NCBI GenBank assembly: GCA_020629715.1 | Contig: JAHDCU010000002.1 | Coordinates: 396,748-460,747 of the forward strand | Reading direction: 5' to 3' | Length of the DNA stretch: 64,000 nucleotides | Source of the DNA: Saprospiraceae bacterium | GTDB taxonomy: Bacteria > Bacteroidota > Bacteroidia > Chitinophagales > Saprospiraceae | Part shown: piece after piece, positions 16,806 to 25,419 of the stretch | Layout: each line of letters begins with the position of its first letter | How positions within the stretch are numbered: the first letter of the stretch is position 1 | Notes under the pieces: generated by a model | What the model saw: only the letters and a program-made list of their open reading frames with translations | Database searches by the model: none | Told to the model about the DNA's origin: nothing | Translations under genes and position numbers: made by a program

Positions 16806-18140
16806 TTATTCTTTATGAGAAAAGTAGACTTTCAAATCAAAAGCACCAAAAGTACCACTTGACATAAACAAGAGCGTATTACCTTTACTTTCAAGGGTAT
16901 TAATATATTGATGCATTTCTGCTTTTTCTTTGATGACCTTTAGATTTGGATGCTGAAAAGCTTTTAAAATCAACTCAGGATCTATATCTGGGCGATTTTT
17001 CATCTTGAGTGTATGTTCATCATAGAATACAACTGCAATATCTGCGGCGTTCAAGCTATGGTTATATTCAGGTAGAAAATCTTGATTGAGACTAGAAAAA
17101 GTATGTAGTTCAAGACAGGCCACAAGTGGTCTACTGGGAAATCGAGATTTGACCGCCGCCGTCGTTGCTTTTACTTTGGAAGGGGCATGAGCAAAATCAA
17201 GAAATATATCTGTACTCTCGTTTGAATGAAGTAATTGCAGCCTTTTAGCAGCACCTCTAAATGTGGTCATCGCCTCTAAAAAGGATCGATCATCAATACC
17301 TAACTCTGCACATACAAGATACGCAGCTTCAAGATTTTGCATGTTATGAGCACCAAATATTTGTAGACTTACACCTTTATCACCAAAGCTGACCTCTCCA
17401 CGTTCATTTTGATAAAACCCCGAGTATCCTTGTTTTTTTCCTAAAAAAGATGATGCAGCTTCCTCTATCAATACTGTGTTATAATAGAACAGAACTCCGT
17501 CTGTGGAAATGCTTTTCGCGAAAAGCGAAAATTGATTTTTATACTCATCAAAAGAAGGGAATACATTAATATGATCCCAAGCAATCCCTGTGATGACGGC
17601 TATTTCAGGATGATAATGTAGAAATTTTGGTTTGCGATCAATTGGAGAACTCAGATATTCATCACCCTCAATCACTATGATAGGTGCATCACTCAACTGT
17701 GCCATATGATCAAACCCCTCTAGCTGAGCTCCTACAAGGTAGTCAAATGCTATTTCTTGACTCTTCAAAACATGCAAAATCATGGAAGTCGTTGTCGTTT
17801 TGCCATGCGATCCACCAATGACAATCCTCTTTTTATTCTTGGATTGTAAAGCTATAAACTCGGGATAAGAGTATATTTCTATACCTAATTCCTGTGCTTT
17901 GATCAGTTCTGGATTATCCACTTTAGCATGCATGCCTAGTATCACTGCATCTATGAACTTATCTATGCGATCTTCATCCCACCCGAAGGAATCAGGTAAT
18001 AATCCCGCATTTTGCAATCGTGATCGAGACGGCTCATATATCTCATCGTCTGAGCCGGTAACGGTATGTCCGTTTTTATGTAGAGCGAGTGCAATATTGT
18101 GCATGGCGGCTCCTCCGATGGCAATTAAGTGTATGCGCAT
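16806..18140 (-). CDS. mpl: UDP-N-acetylmuramate:L-alanyl-gamma-D-glutamyl-meso-diaminopimelate ligase-like (Mpl)
   Basis: 444 aa. Mpl recycles murein tripeptide by ligating it to UDP-MurNAc in the cytoplasm. It has the Mur ligase three-domain plan: an N-terminal UDP-binding domain (MRIHLIAIGGAAMHNIALAL), a central ATPase with P-loop GGSHGKTTT (109-117) and the metal-site EGDEYLSSP, then a C-terminal domain (LDFAHAPSKVKATTAAV). The AAMHNIA N-terminus and the ITGIAWDHINVFPSFDEY motif point to Mpl rather than MurC. No partner gene is adjacent; a 113-bp region separates it from the divergent ytxJ group. Confidence 0.88.
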   Translation of the reverse strand: MRIHLIAIGGAAMHNIALALHKNGHTVTGSDDEIYEPSRSRLQNAGLLPDSFGWDEDRIDKFIDAVILGMHAKVDNPELIKAQELGIEIYSYPEFIALQSKNKKRIVIGGSHGKTTTTSMILHVLKSQEIAFDYLVGAQLEGFDHMAQLSDAPIIVIEGDEYLSSPIDRKPKFLHYHPEIAVITGIAWDHINVFPSFDEYKNQFSLFAKSISTDGVLFYYNTVLIEEAASSFLGKKQGYSGFYQNERGEVSFGDKGVSLQIFGAHNMQNLEAAYLVCAELGIDDRSFLEAMTTFRGAAKRLQLLHSNESTDIFLDFAHAPSKVKATTAAVKSRFPSRPLVACLELHTFSSLNQDFLPEYNHSLNAADIAVVFYDEHTLKMKNRPDIDPELILKAFQHPNLKVIKEKAEMHQYINTLESKGNTLLFMSSGTFGAFDLKVYFSHKE

Positions 18141-18253
18141 AAACTAAAAAGTGATTGTTGTCGTTAATATGTCTCGAAGTGTAAAGGTATTTAAATGATA
18201 TGTAAAATATTTCTAATACTTTTACAGCTCGGAATTCGCTTAAAATTGAACAT

Positions 18254-18403
18254 ATGAAAAATCGAAATGGACTAAAGGGACTTAGCTGGTTTTTTGCACT
18301 TGCAATTATTGTATCAGTCATGAGTTCTTGTAACCGAGGTGGACAAGGGTGCCCAAACAACTTTAAAATCAATCCTATTACAAGTATTTCATTGCTGAAA
18401 TAA
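18254..18403 (+). CDS. Small lipoprotein (49 aa)
   Basis: The ATG at 18254 opens a 49-residue frame. It has a basic N-terminus, a hydrophobic stretch (WFFALAIIVSVM) and a lipobox ending MSSC (Cys26), then a short tail CNRGGQGCPNNFKINP. Its stop is 5 bp before the ytxJ start, so they form one unit. Similar tiny lipoproteins occur next to ytxJ in other Bacteroidota as far as I recall. The intact signal, lipobox and operon position support it being real; function unknown. Confidence 0.65.
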   Translation: MKNRNGLKGLSWFFALAIIVSVMSSCNRGGQGCPNNFKINPITSISLLK

Positions 18404-18408
18404 GGGTT

Positions 18409-18765
18409 ATGAATCATTGGATCGCTTTAGACTCTCCTGAGTCTTTGCATTCTTTGACTGAAAAGTCAAAGGATAAAACATGTTTAATACTAAAACATAG
18501 TACCACTTGTCCTATATCTGGAATGGCCAAACTGAGGCTTGAAGACCACATAGACGAACTTTCTGAGCCATTGGAGCTCTACTATCTTGATCTATTGAGT
18601 TATCGAGCTCTTTCTAATGCCATAGCAGAACAGTTTAATGTTCATCACGAGTCTCCTCAGGTTTTACTGATCAAAAATGGAGAATGCTTTTTTGATACAT
18701 CTCACTTTGATATCACGGTGTCAGAAATCAATGAAGCTTTAGCTTATCAAAATGAACAAGCCTAA
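18409..18765 (+). CDS. ytxJ: Bacillithiol-system redox protein YtxJ (monothiol bacilliredoxin-like)
   Basis: 118 aa with a thioredoxin-like fold. The redox site is HSTTCPIS (Cys34), with the resolving position replaced (CPIS rather than CxxC). It also has the cis-Pro region HHESPQVLLIKNGECFFDTSHFDI. YtxJ/BrxC-type proteins are proposed to remove bacillithiol from mixed disulfides. This fits Bacteroidota, many of which make bacillithiol; the biosynthesis genes (bshABC) are not in this window. It overlaps the start of mnmD by 14 bp and follows a small lipoprotein by 5 bp. Confidence 0.85.
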   Translation: MNHWIALDSPESLHSLTEKSKDKTCLILKHSTTCPISGMAKLRLEDHIDELSEPLELYYLDLLSYRALSNAIAEQFNVHHESPQVLLIKNGECFFDTSHFDITVSEINEALAYQNEQA

Positions 18766-19432
18766 TAACGAGATCATACAATCTCAAGATGGTTCTCATA
18801 CCTTGATGAGTGGTCAATTTGAGACTACTTACCACAGTACTCATGGCGCTATACAAGAAAGTAATCATGTATTTATAAAAGCAGGATTAGATTATCTTGT
18901 AGACATTAAGCCTGATGATAAACCCATCCGTATATTTGAAATGGGTTTTGGTACTGGACTAAATGCCTTACTTGCTTTGTTATGGGCTGGTAAACATCAA
19001 CGGACCATCATATATCATAGCATCGAGGCTTATCCAATAGAAGAAAACACTTGGAAATCTATTAATTATCCCAATTTGCTAGATATTGAGCCTCGGCGCT
19101 TTCATCATTTACATGAGGCTCCGTGGGATCAGATCTGTGAGATTTCCCCTTGCTTTCATTTACACAAAATATCCTCTCCAATTGAAGAATTAGACCTCAA
19201 TCAGGATATCGACTTGGTATTTTATGATGCTTTTGGGCCAGGCACTCAAGAAGAGCTTTGGCGTCCACCAGTGCTGAATATTGCGACAGATCTCATCGTA
19301 CAAGATGGCGTATTGGTCACCTATTGTGCTCAAGGTGCATTCCGCAGGCATCTCATCGCTTTGGGGTTTGATGTAGATAGACTTGAAGGCCCTCCAGGTA
19401 AAAGGCAAATGATACGGGCGGTGAAAAGTTAA
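18752..19432 (+). CDS. mnmD: tRNA 5-methylaminomethyl-2-thiouridine methyltransferase MnmD
   Basis: 226 aa. This SAM-dependent enzyme performs the last step of mnm5s2U34 formation in tRNA, the job of the MnmC N-terminal domain in E. coli. Present are the DUF752 marks: TLMSGQFETTYHSTHGAIQES, SAM motif I FEMGFGTGLNALL, and the catalytic-region DLVFYDAFGPGTQEELW. The protein ends right after VDRLEGPPGKRQMIRA, so the FAD oxidase half of MnmC is absent, as usual for stand-alone MnmD. The start overlaps ytxJ by 14 bp. An octamer repeat begins inside its stop codon region. Confidence 0.9.
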   Translation: MNKPNNEIIQSQDGSHTLMSGQFETTYHSTHGAIQESNHVFIKAGLDYLVDIKPDDKPIRIFEMGFGTGLNALLALLWAGKHQRTIIYHSIEAYPIEENTWKSINYPNLLDIEPRRFHHLHEAPWDQICEISPCFHLHKISSPIEELDLNQDIDLVFYDAFGPGTQEELWRPPVLNIATDLIVQDGVLVTYCAQGAFRRHLIALGFDVDRLEGPPGKRQMIRAVKS

Positions 19433-19451
19433 GGTGTTAAGGTGTTAAGGT
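19428..19451 (+). repeat. Triple perfect octamer GTTAAGGT at the 3' end of mnmD
   Basis: Three exact head-to-tail copies of GTTAAGGT occupy 19428-19451. The first copy supplies part of the final sense codon and the TAA stop of mnmD. No further copies follow. Confidence 0.85.
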
Positions 19452-19463
19452 GAAGCTACTTAT

Positions 19464-19497
19464 TGTCATTTCCTATCGAGCGAAGCCGAGATATCTT
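19464..19497 (+). repeat. Interspersed intergenic element of the TGTCATTTC...GAGCGAAGC type
   Basis: The sequence tgtcatttc, cta, tcgagcgaagccgag, atatctt closely resembles a short element I recognise from intergenic regions of many Bacteroidota. It is non-coding, between mnmD and the symporter gene; copy number in this genome cannot be counted from one window. Confidence 0.45.
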
Positions 19498-19698
19498 TTA
19501 ATTTAATCCTCCAAAAAGCTGATAATCATTTTTAAACTTTTCAAAAGGCAGTATGTTTCTTTCCACTAAAACAACTACTCTTTTTCCAAACAGATCCTAA
19601 GAGCTAGATTTGAAATACTGGGCTCTTTTTACACCAATCCTAAAAGCTCATTTCTTATACCAATTTCTAATCCCTATTTTCACATCAAATAGCTTTAC

Positions 19699-21015
19699 AT
19701 GAAAAAACTAGCACTGCATTGGCAGATATTGATAGGGATGGTATTGGGAGTTGTATTTGGGATAGTAATGTCCAAATTTTCTTTTGGTGCTGAATTAATT
19801 AATGATTGGATACGTCCATTGGGCAAGATATTCATCAATTTACTTAAGCTGATTGCAATTCCACTAATTATTGCGTCTCTTCTCAAAGGAATTTCTGACC
19901 TCAAGGATATCTCTAAGTTTTCTCAGATTGGTGGTCGTACGATTGTCTTATATATGATTTCTACGGTTATAGCGATCTCTATCGGACTTACCGTGGTCAA
20001 TATTGTTCAACCTGGCAACTCGATTGGTCAAGAGACCTTAGATCGATTGGCATCGGAAAACTCCGCTGCAGCTGGAGCTAAAGTCACCGCGGCACAGGCG
20101 CAGGGTGAGACTGGACCATTACAGTTTATAGTTGATATGGTACCTGATAATATATTTGCAGCCGCAAGTAGCAATGGGAGTATGCTACAGGTTATTTTCT
20201 TTATTGTATTTTTTGGTATCAGTATGCTGCTGATTGAAGAAAAAGCTCGCATGCCTGTCAAGGCCTTTTTTGACAGTGTCAATGATATCATATTAAAGAT
20301 GGTAGATCTTATTATGCTCCTGGCACCATATGCGGTATTTGCTCTGCTGGCTGCTCTCATGGTAGAAGCTCCTGATGGCGATATCTTGGTGGCACTTGCA
20401 TGGTATGCTGTTTCGGTGATCATAGGATTAGCTTGCATGCTTGGTATCTATATCACCGTGGTAGCTCTTTATACTAAAAAGTCTCCATCATTTTTCCTTA
20501 AAGGGATCAGCCCTGCACAATTACTTGCTTTTTCTACGAGCTCAAGTGCTGCTACCCTACCCGTAACAATGGAACGAGTAGAAGAGCATCTTGGAGTAGA
20601 AAAGGAAGTCACATCATTCGTATGTCCAGTCGGTGCTACCATCAATATGGATGGCACTAGCTTATATCAGGCTGTGGCTGCCGTATTTATATGTCAAGCA
20701 CTAAATTTTGATTTGACCTTTGGAGATCAGCTCACTATTATATTGACTGCAACTTTGGCTTCTATTGGCTCTGCCGCAGTACCAGGTGCAGGCATGGTGA
20801 TGCTCGTCATTGTATTAGAAGCCGTCGGTCTTCCAGCTGAGTACTTGGCTATAGGGCTAGCCCTTGTTTTTGCCGTAGATCGTCCTCTTGATATGTTACG
20901 AACTACTATAAATGTCTCAGGAGATGCTACCGTAGCTATGGTGGTCGGCAAATCTATAGGTAAATTAGGAGAACCAAAAGCTCAAAATTGGGATGATCAT
21001 TTAGAAAACGTTTAA
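19699..21015 (+). CDS. Dicarboxylate/amino acid:cation symporter (DAACS family)
   Basis: 438 aa integral membrane protein with about eight helices and re-entrant loops. It imports C4-dicarboxylates or acidic amino acids with Na+ or H+. Family marks: the serine-rich hairpin STSSSAATLPVTM (HP1), the TM7 motif GATINMDGTSLYQ that binds substrate and cation, and the HP2 region SIGSAAVPGAGMVML. Length and order match GltP/GltT/DctA. Substrate specificity is not assigned. It is followed 9 bp later by the BNR/T9SS protein gene, so they may be cotranscribed. Confidence 0.9.
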   Translation: MKKLALHWQILIGMVLGVVFGIVMSKFSFGAELINDWIRPLGKIFINLLKLIAIPLIIASLLKGISDLKDISKFSQIGGRTIVLYMISTVIAISIGLTVVNIVQPGNSIGQETLDRLASENSAAAGAKVTAAQAQGETGPLQFIVDMVPDNIFAAASSNGSMLQVIFFIVFFGISMLLIEEKARMPVKAFFDSVNDIILKMVDLIMLLAPYAVFALLAALMVEAPDGDILVALAWYAVSVIIGLACMLGIYITVVALYTKKSPSFFLKGISPAQLLAFSTSSSAATLPVTMERVEEHLGVEKEVTSFVCPVGATINMDGTSLYQAVAAVFICQALNFDLTFGDQLTIILTATLASIGSAAVPGAGMVMLVIVLEAVGLPAEYLAIGLALVFAVDRPLDMLRTTINVSGDATVAMVVGKSIGKLGEPKAQNWDDHLENV

Positions 21016-21024
21016 GACAGATTG

Positions 21025-23553
21025 ATGTATAAAAATTACTACTTATTTCTCTTCGCAATCGTATTAACCTATGGTTGCAAACAAGAATTTATGCCGCAGC
21101 CTACTGAGGTCAAGCTCGATATGGAAGATGGTGAGCTTAAGGATCTGAAAAAAGAGTATTTCGAAAAACTACACTGGGCGGCACCAGATGTCTCTTGGAA
21201 ACAGATAGAGCACCAGAATGCAATAAATAAACATCAAATAAAGGCCGAGAGGCGTAAAAATGATCTATCCTCCAGAGACGGTATAGAGACCGTAGCTAAC
21301 GGTAATATATCAGGTGAATGGATAGAGCGAGGAAGTCAAAATCAATCTGGTAGTGTCTTCGATGTAGTATATGACCAAGATACAGATGAGCTATATCTCG
21401 TAAGTGCTGGTGGGTCGATATTCAAAGGTAAGCGTGATGGTAGTGAATGGAATGTGATTCAACAAGATCTTCGTTTTGCTAATCGATACCTATTTTTAAG
21501 TGATACCATCGCCGAGCAAAAAAGATTGATCTCTGCTGTAGGTGGTGATCCTTACTACTCAGATGATGGTGGTACCTCATGGCTTGCAGCCAATGGAATG
21601 AATGGATCGAACGGCTGGCGAATCAAAAATGCGGAGCAACTCGACAGTAATAAAAGTCAAATCTTTTTATTATTTCGAAAAGATTGGTGGAGCGATGTAC
21701 AACTCTACACGACTGAGGATGCTGGCGAAAACTATCGCTTACTCTATACTTTTGGCACCTCTGACCTCAATAATATTGCCATGGTAAAGCCTCATTTTTC
21801 GGACGAAATACTGATCATAGAGCAATTCACAGAAAATCAAAGTCAACTCTATAAATGGAATCATACAGAATCCATACTGGAAAGCATCAATCCACAAGTT
21901 CCGTTTAGTTTCGGAGCCGATGGCCGAGCAAATCTAGTGGCGACTCAAAAAGATGGGCTCAATAGATTATACTCCTACGATGGTGATAATATGATCTATA
22001 TGTCCGAAGACGGCGGAATGACTTGGGAAACCAAATCAGAGATCCCCATACAACCTTGGGAGGTTGCAATTTTTCTATCAAAATCAAATCCTGACATTCT
22101 ATTCACCGGAGGTGTCAATGCATATAGATCAGTTGACCAGGGAGAGACTTGGGATCTCATCAATGAGTGGTATGAGTACTATGACAATGTAGAGTTTGCA
22201 CTGCATGCCGATATCATGGCTTATGATGAGTATACCACGAAAGAAGGTCAAAATTTTCTAACCATCAGTAATCACGGAGGATTGAGTATCAGTTATGATC
22301 AGGCTAGTATCAATAGGAATATAGCGCTTTCTGGCTTGAATGTAAGTCAATATTATGATGTAACTACACAACCAGGCTTTGATGACTTTGTATATGCTGG
22401 AGCTCAAGATCAAGGTTTTCAAAGAGGAAATATCAATACGGCGGGAAATGACATAGCCGATTTAGAACAAGTCATTTCTGGTGATTACGGTCATACTGAA
22501 TTCACTGATTTTGGCTCCAAGCTTTGGACCGTCTATCCAGGAGGATGGATAAGTTACTATGGCAATCCAGTAGCACAGGGTCTCTCCGACTCTTATGACA
22601 TCATTTCTGATAATGAATCCGTCTGGATACCGCCGATTATGCCTCACCCAGATCCATCAGAAAATATAATCTATGCAGCAGGTGGTAGTGCTGAAGGAGG
22701 TGCAGGAAGATATATTATAGAGCTCAAAAAAGAACCTCAAGAAATAGTAGCTACAAACTTACCCTTTGATTTTACAGTATCCGGAGGAAACATCAGTGCT
22801 ATGGCAACAAGTCCTTTCGACGCCAATCTATGGCTAGTAGCTACAGATAACGGTGCTATCTATAAATCTACGGATGGGGCTCAAAGTTTCACCGAAGCTA
22901 GCTTCAATGTCCCTGGTGGCCATTATCTATATGGATCACATATCCTCTTTTCTAAACTTGATCCGAATTTAGTTTACCTATCAGGCTCTGGTTATAGCAA
23001 TCCTGGAGTATACCGATCTACAGACGGAGGAAATAATTGGTCGCCTATGAGTTTCGGACTGCCGCAGACTACGGTATTTAAAATTGTAGCCAATGCTGAT
23101 GAATCTATGATTTTTGCCGCTACAGAAGCCGGACCATATGTCTATGTTCAAGACGAACAACAGTGGTTTGATATGTCAGGTCTCTCAGCACCTAATCAGA
23201 CCTATTGGAGTGTTGAGTATCTTGAAAATAGCAATGTCGTAAGATTTGGTACCTACGGTCGTGGGATTTGGGATTTCAGAATAGATCAAATGGTCAACAA
23301 TCAAGACCTCGTCGACCTATCAGGTCATATAAAGCTCTTCCCTAATCCCGTAATCGATGTGCTAAATATCCAACACAACTTGGATAAAAACTTCCAGTAT
23401 CAAATCTTTGACATCCGAGGAAACCTGCAACAAGAGGGGAATTTATCTGGAGTAAACACAAAAATATCCTTAAGGACCTTAGCTTCTGGTCAATATGTTT
23501 TTAAAACATATGATGATAAATCTATATTTGTAGAGAAATTCATCAAAATGTAA
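21025..23553 (+). CDS. Large secreted BNR/Asp-box (VPS10-like) propeller protein with T9SS sorting domain and putative lipoprotein signal
   Basis: 842 aa from ATG 21025 (an in-frame TTG lies just before it). The N-terminus MYKNYYLFLFAIVLTYGC looks like a lipoprotein signal with a weak lipobox (TYGC, Cys18). The body has repeated Asp-box/BNR motifs (SDDGGTSW, SEDGGMTW, STDGAQSF, STDGGNNW) like sialidase or sortilin propellers. The last 80 residues (IKLFPNPVIDVLNI to VEKFIKM) are a T9SS type A sorting domain. A lipobox plus a T9SS tail is unusual. No catalytic residues are recognised, so a binding or structural role is as likely as hydrolysis. It is similar in plan to the 1398-aa protein at 42693-46889. 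Confidence 0.85.
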   Translation: MYKNYYLFLFAIVLTYGCKQEFMPQPTEVKLDMEDGELKDLKKEYFEKLHWAAPDVSWKQIEHQNAINKHQIKAERRKNDLSSRDGIETVANGNISGEWIERGSQNQSGSVFDVVYDQDTDELYLVSAGGSIFKGKRDGSEWNVIQQDLRFANRYLFLSDTIAEQKRLISAVGGDPYYSDDGGTSWLAANGMNGSNGWRIKNAEQLDSNKSQIFLLFRKDWWSDVQLYTTEDAGENYRLLYTFGTSDLNNIAMVKPHFSDEILIIEQFTENQSQLYKWNHTESILESINPQVPFSFGADGRANLVATQKDGLNRLYSYDGDNMIYMSEDGGMTWETKSEIPIQPWEVAIFLSKSNPDILFTGGVNAYRSVDQGETWDLINEWYEYYDNVEFALHADIMAYDEYTTKEGQNFLTISNHGGLSISYDQASINRNIALSGLNVSQYYDVTTQPGFDDFVYAGAQDQGFQRGNINTAGNDIADLEQVISGDYGHTEFTDFGSKLWTVYPGGWISYYGNPVAQGLSDSYDIISDNESVWIPPIMPHPDPSENIIYAAGGSAEGGAGRYIIELKKEPQEIVATNLPFDFTVSGGNISAMATSPFDANLWLVATDNGAIYKSTDGAQSFTEASFNVPGGHYLYGSHILFSKLDPNLVYLSGSGYSNPGVYRSTDGGNNWSPMSFGLPQTTVFKIVANADESMIFAATEAGPYVYVQDEQQWFDMSGLSAPNQTYWSVEYLENSNVVRFGTYGRGIWDFRIDQMVNNQDLVDLSGHIKLFPNPVIDVLNIQHNLDKNFQYQIFDIRGNLQQEGNLSGVNTKISLRTLASGQYVFKTYDDKSIFVEKFIKM

Positions 23554-23556
23554 ATT

Positions 23557-24090
23557 ATGAGTGAGGATATATTAGGAATAGGATCAAGAGTAAAACACCC
23601 AGCCTATGGACCAGGTGCAGTCGTTGCAGTAGATGTAGCGGCTTATCAAGTTTGTTTCATGCAATTTGGACTTAAGCATGTGGGAAAGAACTATACAGAG
23701 TGGGAAATCATAGATGCACTACCCTATAGCGAAGAACTAAGTTTTAGCGCTGCAGAAAAATCACTAATGAAAATCTTACGTACCTGGTCAGATGTCACAG
23801 AGAAGGTAGAACTAGGCGATAAATGGGATGGTGGAACTCTCATCTTGCGTCCATCGGACGATAGTATGAAAGAGAAAGAAATGCCAATAGAAACTTTCTT
23901 CCACAAAATTGTTATGGTAAGAGATCGTTTGAGAGTGATGGAGCAACGCATCAATAGCTCAAAGGTCATGGGTGACGAAGACAAAGTAAACCTCCAACAA
24001 TACATCACTCGTATCTATGGTAGTTTGACCTCCTTCAATGTACTCTTTAAATACAAGGATGATCACTTTGTAGGTGAGCGTTCAAAATAA
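23557..24090 (+). CDS. Conserved small protein with N-terminal Tudor/CarD-like motif
   Basis: 177 aa, cytoplasmic. The N-terminus IGSRVKHPAYGPGAVVAVD resembles the HxxYGxGxV beta-barrel found at UvrD C-termini and CarD-like domains, which bind protein or nucleic acid. The rest is charged and helical (ETFFHKIVMVRDRLRVMEQRI). I recognise it only as a conserved Bacteroidota protein. It starts 4 bp after the BNR protein, and its end lies just before the TlpA-like gene start (or overlaps it if a GTG start is used), so the run 21025-26229 is probably one operon. Confidence 0.7.
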   Translation: MSEDILGIGSRVKHPAYGPGAVVAVDVAAYQVCFMQFGLKHVGKNYTEWEIIDALPYSEELSFSAAEKSLMKILRTWSDVTEKVELGDKWDGGTLILRPSDDSMKEKEMPIETFFHKIVMVRDRLRVMEQRINSSKVMGDEDKVNLQQYITRIYGSLTSFNVLFKYKDDHFVGERSK

Positions 24091-24097
24091 AAAGCAA

Positions 24098-25408
24098 ATG
24101 AATCGATTTTTGACTTTTTCACTAGTAGTCTTTATAGCACTAGGCTTAAACTCCTGTGTAGATTTTAGCAATACCTTTGAAAAATTACCACCTGGTAAAT
24201 GGAGAGCTAGTCTACAGCTAGACCTGGCACCGAAACAATTGGCTGCTCAAAAAGAAGAATATGTAGAAGTCGAAAAACTGAATAGTGCCGCAGAGCTGCC
24301 ATTCAACTTCGATCTACAATATGATGCTCAACAAAATATTGTCATCTCCATTCACAATGGGGATGAGCGTATAGAGGTCAAAGACATCATTTTTGGAAGA
24401 GATCGAGAGAGTGGTAAAGATACCTTTAGAATAGATTTTCCATTATACCAATCCTATATCGAAGGTTTCTATGAGGAGAGTACCATGGAAGGAAATTGGG
24501 TAGTCACGACCAAAGAAAATTATCGCATTCCGTTCATCGCTAAGCATGGTGTTGGGCATCGATTTGTAGACAAAAAAATGGCTGCTGATGCAGATTTGAG
24601 CGGAAAATGGGAAGTGAAATTTGAAGTAGATACAGAAGATGAATACCCTGCCATCGCAGAATTTAAGCAAACTGGAAGTAAACTGGAAGGAACATTCCTC
24701 ACAGAGACAGGAGACTATAGATACCTCGAAGGTATTGTGCAGAAGAATAAATTTTGGTTATCCACCTTCGATGGCTCTCATGCATTCTTATTTGAGGGTA
24801 AAATACTGGAAGATAAGAGTATCATAGGTACGTTTCGATCAGGAAAGCACTATACGTCTAATTGGGTTGCGACCAAAAATGATAATGTCCAACTCGGCGA
24901 CCCTTATACCTTGACTTATACTACCGATGATCAGCCGTTAGCTTTTAATTTTACGAATGTCAACGGAGAGCCTTTTGATATCAATCAAGAGAAATATGAG
25001 GGAAAAGCAAAACTCATACAAATACTCGGTACTTGGTGTCCTAACTGTAAGGATGAGACTAATTTTCTAGTTGAATTTTACAAAAACAAACCCGATAACT
25101 TAGAAATCATCGGAGTTGCCTTTGAAAAATATAAAACTCAATCAGAAGCTGCACCTGTATTGGACTTATATAAGGATAAAATGAATGTGCCTTATGACAT
25201 CGTATATGGAGGATATTATAATAAGAAAGAAGCCTCGGCAGCTTTCCCCAATTTGAATAAAATCATATCATATCCTACGCTCATCTACCTAAACAAAGAT
25301 AATGAGGTTGTACATATCCATACTGGATTTTCAGGACCGGCGACGAGCAAGTATGCAGAGTTTAAACAGTCATTTGCCAAGAAAATAGAAGGATTGACAC
25401 AATCTTAA
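24098..25408 (+). CDS. TlpA-like thiol-disulfide lipoprotein
   Basis: 436 aa from ATG 24098, which places a clean lipoprotein signal at the start (MNRFLTFSLVVFIALGLNSC, Cys20); a GTG at 24074 would add eight residues and overlap the previous gene. Residues about 25-270 form a beta-rich N-terminal region with lipocalin-like segments (DLSGKWEVKFEVDTEDE). The C-terminal thioredoxin domain has the active site GTWCPNCKDE (Cys314, Cys317) and cis-Pro region ISYPTLIYL. Such proteins reduce or sort disulfides on the periplasmic side of the outer membrane. Substrate unknown. Confidence 0.85.
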   Translation: MNRFLTFSLVVFIALGLNSCVDFSNTFEKLPPGKWRASLQLDLAPKQLAAQKEEYVEVEKLNSAAELPFNFDLQYDAQQNIVISIHNGDERIEVKDIIFGRDRESGKDTFRIDFPLYQSYIEGFYEESTMEGNWVVTTKENYRIPFIAKHGVGHRFVDKKMAADADLSGKWEVKFEVDTEDEYPAIAEFKQTGSKLEGTFLTETGDYRYLEGIVQKNKFWLSTFDGSHAFLFEGKILEDKSIIGTFRSGKHYTSNWVATKNDNVQLGDPYTLTYTTDDQPLAFNFTNVNGEPFDINQEKYEGKAKLIQILGTWCPNCKDETNFLVEFYKNKPDNLEIIGVAFEKYKTQSEAAPVLDLYKDKMNVPYDIVYGGYYNKKEASAAFPNLNKIISYPTLIYLNKDNEVVHIHTGFSGPATSKYAEFKQSFAKKIEGLTQS

Positions 25409-25419
25409 GAATAGTAGAC

